Source: Betaproteobacteria bacterium | GTDB taxonomy: Bacteria; Pseudomonadota; Gammaproteobacteria; Burkholderiales; SG8-41 | Assembly: GCA_900299145.1 (NCBI GenBank) | Contig: OMIN01000121.1 | Location: forward strand, 36,564 to 100,563 | DNA: 64,000 nt | Reading direction: 5' to 3' | Shown here: one piece after another, positions 45,639 through 54,399 of the stretch | How positions within the stretch are numbered: the stretch's first letter is position 1 | Layout of the letters: each line of letters starts with the position of its first letter | The notes under the pieces: model-generated | Database searches by the model: none | The model's input: only the letters and a program-made list of their open reading frames with translations | Told to the model about the DNA's origin: nothing | Position numbers and translations under genes: made by a program

Positions 45639-45718
45639 TCGTTCCCGCGCAGGCGGGAACCCATAACACACGTGGCATCGCAATCACCCTATGGATTCCC
45701 GCCTGCGCGGGAATGACA
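45639..45718. repeat. Pair of facing REP-like GC palindromes
   Basis: gttcccgcgcaggcgggaac at 45641 and attcccgcctgcgcgggaat at 45694, each palindromic and the two in mirror orientation, 33 bp apart. This is the common ATTCCCGC..GCGGGAAT intergenic element of proteobacteria. The track ORF here (VIPAQAGIH) is the usual false ORF it generates. Confidence 0.85.
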
Positions 45719-45805
45719 TGGATAATTTTGCGTGCTTTTCCAAAGAACACAGTGGCATGCACATTCCTATCCGATGTCATACGTGATTGCTATTAACACG
45801 CCCCC

Positions 45806-46555
45806 TCACCCCACCACCGGCCAAATCCGCGCCGCCAAATTAGGCGAACCAGGCGCATGCACGAGTTTGCGCACCACGTCATCCGTCCACTGCTCCATTT
45901 TCGGATTGACTTTTTCGTGTTCGACGAAGCTGCCGTCGCGCGCGCGCGTTGACGTAAATTCATACAGAATCATGTGCTTGGCCCAGCCCGACACGGAAGC
46001 ATATTTGCGCACGCGCACGCAGCCCGGCAGTTTTTGCATACATGGCAGGCGCCACTGCGCGTACCACGCGGCAAGTTCGTCCTCGTCTTGCCCCGGCCCG
46101 GCGTTAAAGCTGCCGAGCTGAATGCCGGGGGCGAGGCCCGGCCCCATCGCGGCTTTCGCCGATTCAAACTCCGGCCCGTAAATACGCGCTTCTTCGGTGG
46201 CAATGTTGTAGCGCTCGCCGATGCGCATGGCGAGCATTTTTTTGTCGGTATCCGACAGGCGCGCGCGCATTTGCGCCGGCGTGGGGTTGACGAACACATG
46301 CGCGTCTTTCGCGCCGAACAGCAATATGTAACGGTCGCCGGTGGGAATCGACGGGTCGTTGACATGCCCCAGCCGGTTCGGCGCGCCGGTCATTTTGACA
46401 TTGCTTTCCGAGGCAAAATGCGCGCCCCACAAGTAACCCGGCAGCTTCAGCATATTCGGGATGTAATGGCCGTGCAGCCACGCGAGGTAATCGTCTCGCC
46501 CCGCTTCAGGCAGGTTGTACCAAGTCATCCATATTCCGCGATCGGTGCCTTCCAC
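45806..46555 (-). CDS. Hypothetical protein, probably two dimeric alpha/beta-barrel units
   Basis: About 249 residues from a GTG preceded by gggagag. Two similar halves can be seen: GIWMTWYNLPEAGRDDYLAWLHGHYIPNMLKLPGYLWGAHF near the start and LAAWYAQWRLPCMQKLPGCVRVRKY in the second half, each with the W..H/Y..R-LPG pattern of EthD/ABM-like ferredoxin folds. No signal peptide. Members of this loose group act in aromatic or small-organic metabolism, but I do not recognise this one. The upstream Bug gene runs in the same direction, 335 bp away. Confidence 0.6.
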   Translation of the reverse strand: MEGTDRGIWMTWYNLPEAGRDDYLAWLHGHYIPNMLKLPGYLWGAHFASESNVKMTGAPNRLGHVNDPSIPTGDRYILLFGAKDAHVFVNPTPAQMRARLSDTDKKMLAMRIGERYNIATEEARIYGPEFESAKAAMGPGLAPGIQLGSFNAGPGQDEDELAAWYAQWRLPCMQKLPGCVRVRKYASVSGWAKHMILYEFTSTRARDGSFVEHEKVNPKMEQWTDDVVRKLVHAPGSPNLAARIWPVVG

Positions 46556-46890
46556 TATGCTCTCCCAAGCTCGAGTTTGAACGCGAGATTATACGGCTAC
46601 GACGTTTTCACGCCGCGACTGCCAACAATGCTGGCGGCGAAGCTTGTTCTCGATTGGCACATTGATTACGAAACGAGACGCGTGGCGGCGAATAATGGTG
46701 GCTACAGTGACGCAATCACTCAAGAAAGACGGACGCAAATCTGGAGAACATCATGCATCCGATTTTTCCCGCGTGCACACAAAGCAGATAACTTGGGAGC
46801 GGCAGAATCCGCTGCGGGCCTACTTCTTGCAGCTCCCCCTAAAAGCCAAAATTTTTCAAAAACCTGTTTAAAAACAGATGTTTAAAAAAT
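46556..46890. other. Intergenic stretch without a convincing gene
   Basis: 335 bp between two leftward genes. Short ORFs on the plus strand have no recognisable content. The right end holds a dispersed-repeat copy at the Bug gene's stop. The promoter for the leftward hypothetical gene is presumably here; no clear boxes seen. Confidence 0.5.
46854..46889 (+). repeat. AT-rich dispersed repeat, degenerate copy 16
   Basis: Core ttaaaaacagatgtttaa, ending next to the stop codon of the leftward Bug gene. Confidence 0.5.
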
Positions 46891-47850
46891 CTACCGTGGC
46901 TTGATTCCCGCCGCCTGTGCAATTTTGCGGTAGCGGTCGGCATCCGCATTCACAAAAGCACGTATTTCCTGTGGCGTGTAATTCACGACCAGCGCGGTGC
47001 GCGTCGCCTGGTAGGCACGCCCTTCCGGGCTGGCCATCGCGGCCTTAAAACCCTCATACAGCTTGTTGACAATGGCGTCGGGCGTTTCCGTGCGCGCGAA
47101 AATCGAACTCCACGAATAACTCACAAAATCCGGAAAGCCGCTTTCCTTCATCGTCGGCACGTCGGGCAAAATCGGCGCGCGCGCTTCACCCGTCAGCACA
47201 AGCCCGCGCATGCGGCCCTCGCGGATCAACGGTGCTGCGCCGCCGCTGTCGATCATGCCGGAAGGTATCTGCCCACCGATGACATCGGTCATCACGGGAG
47301 AGCCGCCCTTGTAGGGCACCGGCGTAATTGCCAACCCGTTGACCAGACCAAACCAGTGACTGAGCAATTCGTACCCGGCGGAATAATTGCCCACGGCCAG
47401 GGGGTTGCCGGATTTTTTCATCGCCGCGGCGAATTCCTTGACCGTTTTGCCGGGCACATTAGGGCCGACCACAAACACCGTGGGCGAAAGACCAAACAGA
47501 ATCACCGGGCGAAACTCCTTGATCGGATCATGCGGCAAATCCTTCATCACCACCGGGTTCACCGAAATCGTCGACGTGGTGCCGGTGAGCAGCGTATAGC
47601 CATCCGCCGCCGCGCCCTTCACCGTTTGCACGGCGATGATGCCGCTGCCGCCGGGGCGGTTATCCACCACGATGCTTTGGCCCCACAGCTTCGCCACCCA
47701 CTCGCCGTAAAAACGCGGATTGGCGTCGGAGCCACTGCCGGCGGCGAATGGCACGACAATGCGGATGGATTTGGCGGGATAGACCTGCTGAGCTTGCACG
47801 GCCGGCGCAACTGCACTTGTGAGGCTTATCGCAAGCAGAATGCGCTTCAT
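46891..47850 (-). CDS. Bug-family substrate-binding protein
   Basis: About 319 residues. Signal peptide ILLAISLTSAVAPAVQA, then QVYPAKSIRIVVPFAAGSGSD, DNRPGGSGIIAVQ, AADGYTLLTGTTS, VPYKGGSPVMTDVIGG and KESGFPDFVSYSW. The PFAAGSGSDANPR opening is a subgroup in which PGG is AGS. Divergently transcribed from the Bug gene at 47958, with about 107 bp between, so the two may share a control region. Confidence 0.92.
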   Translation of the reverse strand: MKRILLAISLTSAVAPAVQAQQVYPAKSIRIVVPFAAGSGSDANPRFYGEWVAKLWGQSIVVDNRPGGSGIIAVQTVKGAAADGYTLLTGTTSTISVNPVVMKDLPHDPIKEFRPVILFGLSPTVFVVGPNVPGKTVKEFAAAMKKSGNPLAVGNYSAGYELLSHWFGLVNGLAITPVPYKGGSPVMTDVIGGQIPSGMIDSGGAAPLIREGRMRGLVLTGEARAPILPDVPTMKESGFPDFVSYSWSSIFARTETPDAIVNKLYEGFKAAMASPEGRAYQATRTALVVNYTPQEIRAFVNADADRYRKIAQAAGIKPR

Positions 47851-47957
47851 GATTTTCTCCAGCGAATCAATATGATTTGTAACGCAGTGTGCTGCCGCGT
47901 GTCGTGGGCGTCAAGTTTCAGCGTCCTGCCCGGCGATTTTGTGGCAAAGTCGCGCCC

Positions 47958-48929
47958 ATGGTGACTCGAATTCTGGCAACGGTGCTTGGCTGCGCCTCGA
48001 CGCTCGGCGTGCACGCAGCCCAGCTTCTGCCCTATCCTGTCAAACCACTGCGCATCCTCGTCGGCTTTTCGCCAGGCGGTGCTTCCGACATCACCACGCG
48101 CATTATCGGCCAAAAGTTGAGCGAGGCATTCGGCCAGCCCGTCGTCACCGATAACCGCGCCGGCGCCAGCGGCGCCATCGCCGCGCGCATCGTCAAGGAT
48201 GCCCCGCCCGACGGTTACACGCTGCTCTCCGGCGCAACCAGCATCCTCGCCATCAACCCGGCGATGATGGCAAAGCTCGGCTACAACTCGATCAGGGATT
48301 TCACGCCTGTGTCGCAAACGGTGTCGATGCCGCAGGTGCTGGTGGTGCACCCCGCCGTCAAGGCCGCCTCACTGAAAGAGTTGATCGCGTTGGCGAAAGC
48401 GCGGCCCGGCGAACTGAATTACTCGTCTTCCGGCAGTGGCAGCTCCAGCCATCTGGCGATCGAGCTGCTGAAATTCATAACCGGCATCAACCTCGTGCAT
48501 GTGCCGTTCAAAGGCAGCGGGCAATCGATGCCGGCGCTGCTGGCGGGACAAGTGCAAATGATTTTTGATCCACTACCAACCTCGCTGCCGCACGTGAAAA
48601 GCGGCAAACTTCGCGCGCTGGCGATCTCTACACTGAAACGCTCGCCCGCCATGCCGGATTTGCCCACCGCCGCTGAAGCGGGCGTGCCGGGTTTCGACAG
48701 CAGCTTGTGGTACGGCCTGCTGCTGCCGGCGGACGCCCCGCTTGCACTAGTGGAACGGCTAAATAAAGCCACGAACGATGCGTTGGCTGCACCCGATTTA
48801 CGCGAACGTTTTGCGGCGTTGGGGGCGGATGCGGTGGGTGGCACGGCGGCAAACTTTGGCCAGTTCATTGCGGAAGAAATCGGTAAATGGGGCAAGGTCA
48901 TCAAGGCAGCGGGGATCAAGGGTGAATAA
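47958..48929 (+). CDS. Bug-family substrate-binding protein
   Basis: About 323 residues from the ATG giving MVTRILATVLGCASTLGVHA, a compact signal peptide; the track ORF adds 23 residues. Blocks: YPVKPLRILVGFSPGGASD, DNRAGASGAIAARI, PPDGYTLLSGATS, VPFKGSGQSMPALLAG, EAGVPGFDSSLWYGLLLPADAP. First of two tandem Bug genes that overlap by eight bases. The pair is likely cotranscribed. Confidence 0.92.
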   Translation: MVTRILATVLGCASTLGVHAAQLLPYPVKPLRILVGFSPGGASDITTRIIGQKLSEAFGQPVVTDNRAGASGAIAARIVKDAPPDGYTLLSGATSILAINPAMMAKLGYNSIRDFTPVSQTVSMPQVLVVHPAVKAASLKELIALAKARPGELNYSSSGSGSSSHLAIELLKFITGINLVHVPFKGSGQSMPALLAGQVQMIFDPLPTSLPHVKSGKLRALAISTLKRSPAMPDLPTAAEAGVPGFDSSLWYGLLLPADAPLALVERLNKATNDALAAPDLRERFAALGADAVGGTAANFGQFIAEEIGKWGKVIKAAGIKGE

Positions 48930-49881
48930 AATTTTCTTCATGGCTGCAATCAGTACGCTTTGCAGCCATGCGGCGTATGCACAACCCTACCCCGCCAAAC
49001 CCGTCAAGCTGATGGTGGGTTTTGCGGCTGGTGGCGCTGCCGACGTCACGGCACGCGTACTCGCCCCCAGGCTCGCGGAAGCATTCGGCCAGCAGTTCGT
49101 GATTGAAAACCGTGGCGGGTCAGGCGGGCTGCTCGCCACCGACGCGGTGTCGAAATCACCCGCTGACGGCTACACGCTGCTGTTGATGCCCGCTGCGGAC
49201 ACCATTCAGCCGGCCATGCGGCGTAAGCTGCCGTATGACCTTGAGCGCGATTTTGTGCCGGTGACGCGCATTGTGTTCGGGCCGTGGTTCATGATCGTGC
49301 ATCCGTCCGTGCCGGCGAAAAACCTCAAGGAATTTATTGCCATTGCGCGCGCGAGCCCGGGTAAGCTCAACTACGCATCTTCGGGTGTCGGCAGTTCCGC
49401 GCAAATGGTGGCTGAATTACTGAATCCGCTGGGCGGCATCAAACTCACGCACGTGCCGTACAAGGGCATATCGGACGGGGTTACGGCCACCGCCAGCGGC
49501 GAAGTCGACATGATCATCGCCAGCATTCCCGCGTCAACGCCGCTGCTCAATGCCAAACGCGTGCGCTCGCTGGGCGTCACCACCGGGCAGCGCACGCCAC
49601 TGGCACCCCACATGCCCACGCTGGCCGAGCAGGGCTTGACCGGCTTTGACCGCTCCGGCTGGTACGGGCTGCTCGCGCCCGCAGGGACGCCTCGCGATAT
49701 TGTCGCGCGGCTCAATGCCGCCATCGTGAAAATCGTCAACACGCCGGAAATGCGCGACACCTATATGAAGCAGGGCCTTGATCCGGCGACCAGTACGCCG
49801 GAGGAATTCGCCGCGTTTATCCGCAGCGAGATCGCACAAAATGTGAAGCTGGTGAAGAGCGCGGGCATCCGCGTGGAGTAG
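48922..49881 (+). CDS. Bug-family substrate-binding protein
   Basis: About 319 residues from a GTG that overlaps the end of the preceding Bug gene by eight bases; the track ORF starts far inside that gene. Signal peptide VNKIFFMAAISTLCSHAAYA, then YPAKPVKLMVGFAAGGAAD, ENRGGSGGLLATD, PADGYTLLLMPA, VPYKGISDGVTATASG and LAPAGTPRDIVARL. An ATG six codons later is an alternative start. Translational coupling with the upstream paralogue suggests the two are made together. Confidence 0.9.
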   Translation: MNKIFFMAAISTLCSHAAYAQPYPAKPVKLMVGFAAGGAADVTARVLAPRLAEAFGQQFVIENRGGSGGLLATDAVSKSPADGYTLLLMPAADTIQPAMRRKLPYDLERDFVPVTRIVFGPWFMIVHPSVPAKNLKEFIAIARASPGKLNYASSGVGSSAQMVAELLNPLGGIKLTHVPYKGISDGVTATASGEVDMIIASIPASTPLLNAKRVRSLGVTTGQRTPLAPHMPTLAEQGLTGFDRSGWYGLLAPAGTPRDIVARLNAAIVKIVNTPEMRDTYMKQGLDPATSTPEEFAAFIRSEIAQNVKLVKSAGIRVE

Positions 49882-49901
49882 CGCAACGCCCTTGCTACAT
49901 A

Positions 49902-49935
49902 TTCATAACTATTTGATTTTGTTGAATATTTAATC
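49902..49935 (-). repeat. AT-rich dispersed repeat, copy 17
   Basis: Minus-strand core aacaaaatcaaatagttat between two convergent genes, overlapping the stop of the leftward one. Confidence 0.65.
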
Positions 49936-51057
49936 AATCGCCGAATGCACCAGATTCGCCACGATATCCAGCCGGCGGCTATGCCAAGGGTCCGGCTGGC
50001 GGCTGTTGCTGATGTAGGCGAACGACACGCCGGAATCCGGATCGGCCCAGCAGTACGAGGTGCCGACGCCGCCGTGACCAAACGTGCGCGGTGAACCGAT
50101 GGCGCCGAGACCGCGAATTTTGTCACTCACGCCGCGCGTGTGCACCCCAAGGCCACGATGCATTGGCAGGCCCATGCCGTGATCGAACATGTCGCCCGTG
50201 TGGTTGCGCGTGACGAACTCGACCAGCCGCCGCGAGAAAATACGCGTGCCGTTCAATTTGCCGAAATTCGCCATCATTTGATAGAGCGCCGCCATGCCGC
50301 GCGCGGTGGCATAGCCGCCGCTGCTGGGCACACCCGCGCGGCGAAACGGCGCGGTGTTTTCGTCTTTTAACGCAACCTGTTTGCCTTCGACCGGTTCATA
50401 CATCGAAGCGGCGCGCGCATGCTCGGCGTCTGGCATGCCAACAAAAATATCGCCACCAAGACCCAGCGGTTCGATAATGCGCTGGCGCAAGAAATCGCGG
50501 TAATCCATGCCGCTTGCGATTTCAATCAGCGCTGCCGCCACCCACAGCGCCGAGCGGCCGTGATATTGCAGGCGCGAGCCGGGTGTCCATTCGAGCGTAA
50601 AGTTGCACACCTGCTTGCGCATTTCGGCGTGATCGGTCCACACCGCCGGGGTGACGTTTTGGCTGGGAAAGCCGCCGCGGTGGCTCAACACCTGCGCGAT
50701 GGTGATGTCGCCCTTGCCGTGCTGCGCGAACTCCGGCATGTGCTCGGCGACGCGGTCGTTAAACGTCAACAAGCCGTCTTCCACCAGCGCCCATATCCCC
50801 ATGGCGGTGATCACCTTGGTGTTGGAAAACAGCAGCCACAGCGTGTCGTCCCGCGCGGCCTTGTTGCCTTCGATGGTGGCGTTGCCGAAGGTTTCAAACA
50901 ATGCGAGTTGCCCGTGCCGCGCCAGTGCAATTTGCGCGCCGGGGTAACGGCCCTCGGCGATGTGCTTGCGAATCACGCCGCGCAGCTTTTCCAGCGCGGG
51001 CGCATGAAAACCCAGTTTAATGAGGTCTGACTGAGGCAAAGGGTAAGTGCTGCTCAT
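49930..51057 (-). CDS. Serine hydrolase of the class C beta-lactamase/esterase family
   Basis: About 375 residues. The SxxK motif is S78-N-T-K81 in LFSNTKVITAMG; the second block is around LQYHGRSALWVAAALIE and the late block FGHGGVGTSYCWADPD (HGG in place of KTG). These are marks of EstB-like esterases and other penicillin-binding-protein relatives rather than true AmpC. No signal peptide is visible, so probably cytoplasmic esterase. Monocistronic. Confidence 0.88.
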   Translation of the reverse strand: MSSTYPLPQSDLIKLGFHAPALEKLRGVIRKHIAEGRYPGAQIALARHGQLALFETFGNATIEGNKAARDDTLWLLFSNTKVITAMGIWALVEDGLLTFNDRVAEHMPEFAQHGKGDITIAQVLSHRGGFPSQNVTPAVWTDHAEMRKQVCNFTLEWTPGSRLQYHGRSALWVAAALIEIASGMDYRDFLRQRIIEPLGLGGDIFVGMPDAEHARAASMYEPVEGKQVALKDENTAPFRRAGVPSSGGYATARGMAALYQMMANFGKLNGTRIFSRRLVEFVTRNHTGDMFDHGMGLPMHRGLGVHTRGVSDKIRGLGAIGSPRTFGHGGVGTSYCWADPDSGVSFAYISNSRQPDPWHSRRLDIVANLVHSAID

Positions 51058-51073
51058 GCACCGCTCCGGAAAT

Positions 51074-51105
51074 TGTAAGTATTTGTTTTAATTCAATATT
51101 TTATC
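51074..51105 (-). repeat. AT-rich dispersed repeat, copy 18
   Basis: Minus-strand core aattaaaacaaatacttac, ending at the stop codon of the GST gene. Confidence 0.7.
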
Positions 51106-51712
51106 ACTGCCCTCGCATCGCCTTGGCCTTTTGCGCGGCGGGCCGATCCCAGCAGCGCTTTAGCCACGCCTGCACTTTCGGCCACTGGCCCAAGTCCATC
51201 GACAGCCCGCGGAACAGCGCACCGGCAACATTCAGATCGCCCACCGAAAATGCCGGCCCGGCGAGCCATTCGGATTTCGTCAGCGCGGCTTCCAGCACGT
51301 TGAACGAATCCACGCATTCATCCCACGCCGCTTTGGCGACACTGGCGTTGCGTTCAGCTTCGGGCAGATCTTTAGTGTGGCGCTGATAGTTGACGACTTG
51401 CCGGTCGAGACGATCGGTCTCCCACAGGCTCCATTGCATGGCGAGCGCTTCGTGCTTCGGGTCCGCAGGCATCAGCGCGCTTTTGTGCTTTTTGGCGAGG
51501 TAAAAATTGATCGCCATCGATTCCGACAGAATGAAGCCGTCGTCGTCGATGGTGGGCACGCGGCCGTTGCCGTTCAATGCGCGATATTCCGGCGTGCGCG
51601 TTTCAGGCGAACGCGGCAGCCAGTCTTTGTGATCGTAGGTGAGGCCCAGCTCTTGGGCCATCCACAGGGTGCGCAGGGCGCGCGATTTGGCGGAACCGTA
51701 AATGCGTAGCAT
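51104..51712 (-). CDS. Glutathione S-transferase family protein
   Basis: About 202 residues. Thioredoxin-like half (LRIYGSAKSRALRTLWMAQELGL, NGRVPTIDDDGFILSESMAINFYL with the cis-Pro and ES pair that holds glutathione) and all-helical half (WSLWETDRLDRQVVNYQRH, WLAGPAFSVGDLNVAGALFRGL). The active residue is probably Ser in YGSAKSR. Cytoplasmic. Substrate unknown; GSTs in such catabolic regions often detoxify or isomerise aromatic breakdown products. Confidence 0.92.
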   Translation of the reverse strand: MLRIYGSAKSRALRTLWMAQELGLTYDHKDWLPRSPETRTPEYRALNGNGRVPTIDDDGFILSESMAINFYLAKKHKSALMPADPKHEALAMQWSLWETDRLDRQVVNYQRHTKDLPEAERNASVAKAAWDECVDSFNVLEAALTKSEWLAGPAFSVGDLNVAGALFRGLSMDLGQWPKVQAWLKRCWDRPAAQKAKAMRGQ

Positions 51713-51858
51713 GTCATCCTCCGGGTGGGTAAAACCCGGAGTCTACGCGAGGTCAGCCTGCCGTGGGAATGTCAGCCGCGCCCGAGAGGAACGGAAACGG
51801 GAACGGGAACAGGAACGAACCGCGGCGTTCGTACTGCGGATACTGCCAATAACGCCGG

Positions 51859-52131
51859 TCAGTCGTGATGCATTTCGCTTTTCGGCGCCGAGTGCGACTT
51901 CGGCTTGCGGCCGGGCGCGGCCTGCGGAATGTAGCCGGAAATGCGGCACAGCAAACCATCAATTTCCTTGCCATCCTGATAACGTATGGAGCGGCACACC
52001 ATGATGGCGCCTTTGGCTTTTAACTCGTTGACGCCGCTGCGCACATTGGCGAGCGAAAGCCCGGTGGCGGTGGCGATTTCGGTATCCAGACGTTCGCCGG
52101 TGTTCTTCAAATAATCCAGGATAGCTTGCAT
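51859..52131 (-). CDS. Small winged-helix DNA-binding-like protein
   Basis: About 90 residues from the ATG giving MQAILDYLKNTGERLDTEIATATGLSLANVRSGVNELKAKG, a helix-turn-helix pattern of the ArsR/FaeA-like winged helix class; the track ORF adds eight residues from a TTG. The tail is basic and His-rich (GRKPKSHSAPKSEMHHD). Probably a small transcription regulator. No obvious target; it lies alone between the GST and ModA-like genes. Confidence 0.65.
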   Translation of the reverse strand: MQAILDYLKNTGERLDTEIATATGLSLANVRSGVNELKAKGAIMVCRSIRYQDGKEIDGLLCRISGYIPQAAPGRKPKSHSAPKSEMHHD

Positions 52132-52463
52132 GTCGAATATTTTCAGGGGAGTCAATCGGATGTGCGCAGGTAGTCTGAGGTGACCTGATGCTGCCGCCTA
52201 CGCGGTGGGGGGTCGATGATACCTGAAATCGCTCCAATTGCCTAAAATTTCATCATTTGGATAACGTGGCCGTGCCAGCAGCAGAACTCGGAACGCAAAT
52301 AGATATTCAATAAAAACAGATACTTACGAACCAGGCACTTTTGGCCTTAAGATGGATTCTGAATCATTCGGCGCACCAAAAATCCCCAGTGTAGACCCGG
52401 TGAAACCCAGCGCACGACCACAATATGGCTGGGCTATTTTTCGCCGGCAGGTGCAACCCACAG
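52132..52463. other. Intergenic stretch with one dispersed repeat
   Basis: 332 bp between the winged-helix gene and the 3' end of the ModA-like gene. The plus-strand ORF 52352..52666 lies mostly over the ModA-like gene and is a shadow. Apart from the repeat I see no structure. Confidence 0.5.
52298..52328 (+). repeat. AT-rich dispersed repeat, copy 19
   Basis: Core aataaaaacagatacttac, almost identical to copies 8 and 12. Confidence 0.8.
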
Positions 52464-53231
52464 TCAGCGCCCCGGCACCATACCCAGCGATCGATAAATG
52501 TCCGCGACTTCAGGCGACGCCAGAAAACTCAGCAGCGCCCGCGCGGCCTCTGCTACTTGGCTTTTCGTGTGCACGTAACCCACCAGCGCAGTCGGCGTGC
52601 AAATTTCACGCGGCAATGCGCCGACGATATCCACGCCGTCGTTGTGAATCTCGCTCAGGAAAGTGAGTCCGATGTCGGATTCACCGCGAGCAAGCACCGC
52701 AATGGCGTTGGCGCCACCCTGCACTTTTAACAGCCTCGGTTGCATTGCATCGGCAATGCCGAGCTTGCGCAGCGTTTCCTCAAAGCTCACCCCGGCAGCG
52801 GCCCCGCGCGCACCGTCGGGAAACGATACACGTTGTGCGGCCAGCAGCATTTTTTTCACCGCCTCCGGCGTTGATATATCAGGCTTTGCCGCGCCTTTGC
52901 GCACCGCCACTGCCACCGGCACCCCCGCCAGCGTCGTTTCGGTGGCCGGCATCACGTGGCCCGTGGCGATCACGGGCGCCAGCGGCGGTTGAACCACGGG
53001 CACATCAAACAATTCGCCGCTCATCACCTGTTTCTTGGTGCCGCCGCCAGAACCGAACGTGGCTTTCACCCGGTGGCCGGTCTTGCGTTCGAATTCCGGA
53101 ATGATTTTCTGAATGGCATCGCGAATGCCGCCGGGCGCAATCAGTGTGATTTCGGCGGCAAGCGCCACGTTCATGGGCAGCATTGTCAGAGTTGGCAAAA
53201 GGGATGCAATAATAGACCGCGCAAGATGCAT
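52464..53231 (-). CDS. ModA-like extracellular substrate-binding protein
   Basis: About 255 residues from the ATG giving MHLARSIIAS; signal peptide ending MNVALAA. The body (ITLIAPGGIRDAIQKIIPEFERKTGHRVKATFGSGG) shows the molybdate-binding-protein fold, followed by ARGESDIGLTFLSEI and the late PTALVGYVHTKSQVAEAARALLSFLASPE. Similar stand-alone proteins are common in Burkholderiales and may bind other oxyanions or organics. No ModB or ModC is adjacent. It is divergent from the Bug gene at 53356 (about 124 bp). Confidence 0.88.
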   Translation of the reverse strand: MHLARSIIASLLPTLTMLPMNVALAAEITLIAPGGIRDAIQKIIPEFERKTGHRVKATFGSGGGTKKQVMSGELFDVPVVQPPLAPVIATGHVMPATETTLAGVPVAVAVRKGAAKPDISTPEAVKKMLLAAQRVSFPDGARGAAAGVSFEETLRKLGIADAMQPRLLKVQGGANAIAVLARGESDIGLTFLSEIHNDGVDIVGALPREICTPTALVGYVHTKSQVAEAARALLSFLASPEVADIYRSLGMVPGR

Positions 53232-53355
53232 GGCAGACCCCGATTGCGGCACGCGCCGCGTTGAGTGTCAGGAACCAGAATAAGCAAAACAACCGAAGCA
53301 ACCAGCACACCCCAAAAAAACCGCGCCGGTCAGCGGCGCAACGAGGAGCCGCCGT

Positions 53356-54357
53356 ATGATACCGCCGATACGCTTGAGGTTACGTGTGTTTTTTGCGCTG
53401 CTTGCCGGCGCTGTCACTGCCACGTCGGGACAAGCACAACCCTCAACCTGGCGCCCCGACAAGCCCGTCGAAATCATTCTGCCCACGGCGCCCGGCGGCG
53501 GCAATGACACCGTGGCGCGGCTGATGCAGAAAATGCTGCAGGATTCCAAAGCGGTCACCACGCCGATAAACGTGATGAACAAATCCGGCGGCAACCAAGC
53601 GGTGTCGGTGGCGTATCTCGCGCAGCATCGCGCCGACGCACATTATTTGCTGCTGGCGACCTCGACGATTATCACCAATCACCTGCAAGGTTTGTCGCCC
53701 CACAGCTACAAGGATTTTCCCGCGCTGGCGCTGGCGTTTGTCGATTACAGCGCGTTCATGGTGCCGGCCAATTCACCGTTCAAAACCTTTGGCGATCTGG
53801 TGGCGGGCCTGAAAAGCAATCCTGAATCGATAGCGTTCAGCGTCGTGTCACGCGGCGGCACCTCGCATGCGGTCATCGCCATCGCCGCTCGCGCGGCAGG
53901 CATCGACGCCAAGCGCCTCAAAATCGTGGTCTACAAAACCAGTGCCGAAGCCACCACTGCGATGATGGGCGGCCACATACAGGCGGCGGTGTCATCGGCC
54001 GCGGGCTCCACGCCGCCGGTGGTTGCCGGCCAGTTGCGCATGCTCGCCATCGCCGCGCCGCAACGCCGCCCCGGCGCACTGGCGGAAGTGCCGACGTTGA
54101 TCGAGTTAGGCTTAAAGGCGCCGACACTCGCCACCTGGCGCGCGATTTTCGGCGCACGCGATATCACGCCCGCACAAATTGCATTCTGGGAGGAAGCGCT
54201 CGCGCGCGGCTTTCAGGGCGAGGATTGGAAAGCATGGATGTCCAAAAACGATGTCTCCGCACCGCCGTTGCGCGGCGCGGAACTCAACAAGTATCTTGAG
54301 TCGCAATACAACAATACGCGCGGCGTGCTGGTGGAGCTGGGGTTGGCGAAGCAGTAG
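53356..54357 (+). CDS. Bug-family (TctC-like) substrate-binding protein, divergent
   Basis: About 333 residues. Signal peptide FFALLAGAVTATSGQA, then WRPDKPVEIILPTAPGGGND, NKSGGNQAVSVAYLAQH and VVYKTSAEATTAMMGGHIQ. The DGYTL loop reads ADAHYLLLA and PYKG reads VYKT, so it is outside the main Bug group and nearer to TctC-type members. The ATG has gaggagccgcc upstream. Ligand unknown. Confidence 0.85.
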   Translation: MIPPIRLRLRVFFALLAGAVTATSGQAQPSTWRPDKPVEIILPTAPGGGNDTVARLMQKMLQDSKAVTTPINVMNKSGGNQAVSVAYLAQHRADAHYLLLATSTIITNHLQGLSPHSYKDFPALALAFVDYSAFMVPANSPFKTFGDLVAGLKSNPESIAFSVVSRGGTSHAVIAIAARAAGIDAKRLKIVVYKTSAEATTAMMGGHIQAAVSSAAGSTPPVVAGQLRMLAIAAPQRRPGALAEVPTLIELGLKAPTLATWRAIFGARDITPAQIAFWEEALARGFQGEDWKAWMSKNDVSAPPLRGAELNKYLESQYNNTRGVLVELGLAKQ

Positions 54358-54360
54358 GCC

Positions 54361-54395
54361 TTAAAACTTCAACAAAAACAAAGACTTATAAAAAC
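54361..54395 (+). repeat. AT-rich dispersed repeat, copy 20
   Basis: Core aacaaaaacaaagacttat, 3 bp after the stop of the rightward Bug gene and just beyond the stop of the leftward dioxygenase. Confidence 0.65.
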
Positions 54396-54399
54396 TTCG

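Noticed and set aside
45586-45780. ORF reading VIPAQAGIH...WVPACAGTT
   Set aside because: This is the well-known false ORF produced by facing ATTCCCGC/GCGGGAAT palindromes.
46644-46871. Plus-strand ORF in the 46.6-46.9 kb gap
   Set aside because: No start signal, no recognisable content and no matching neighbour.
52352-52666. Plus-strand ORF over the ModA-like 3' end
   Set aside because: Shadow of the minus-strand gene, Pro/Arg-rich.
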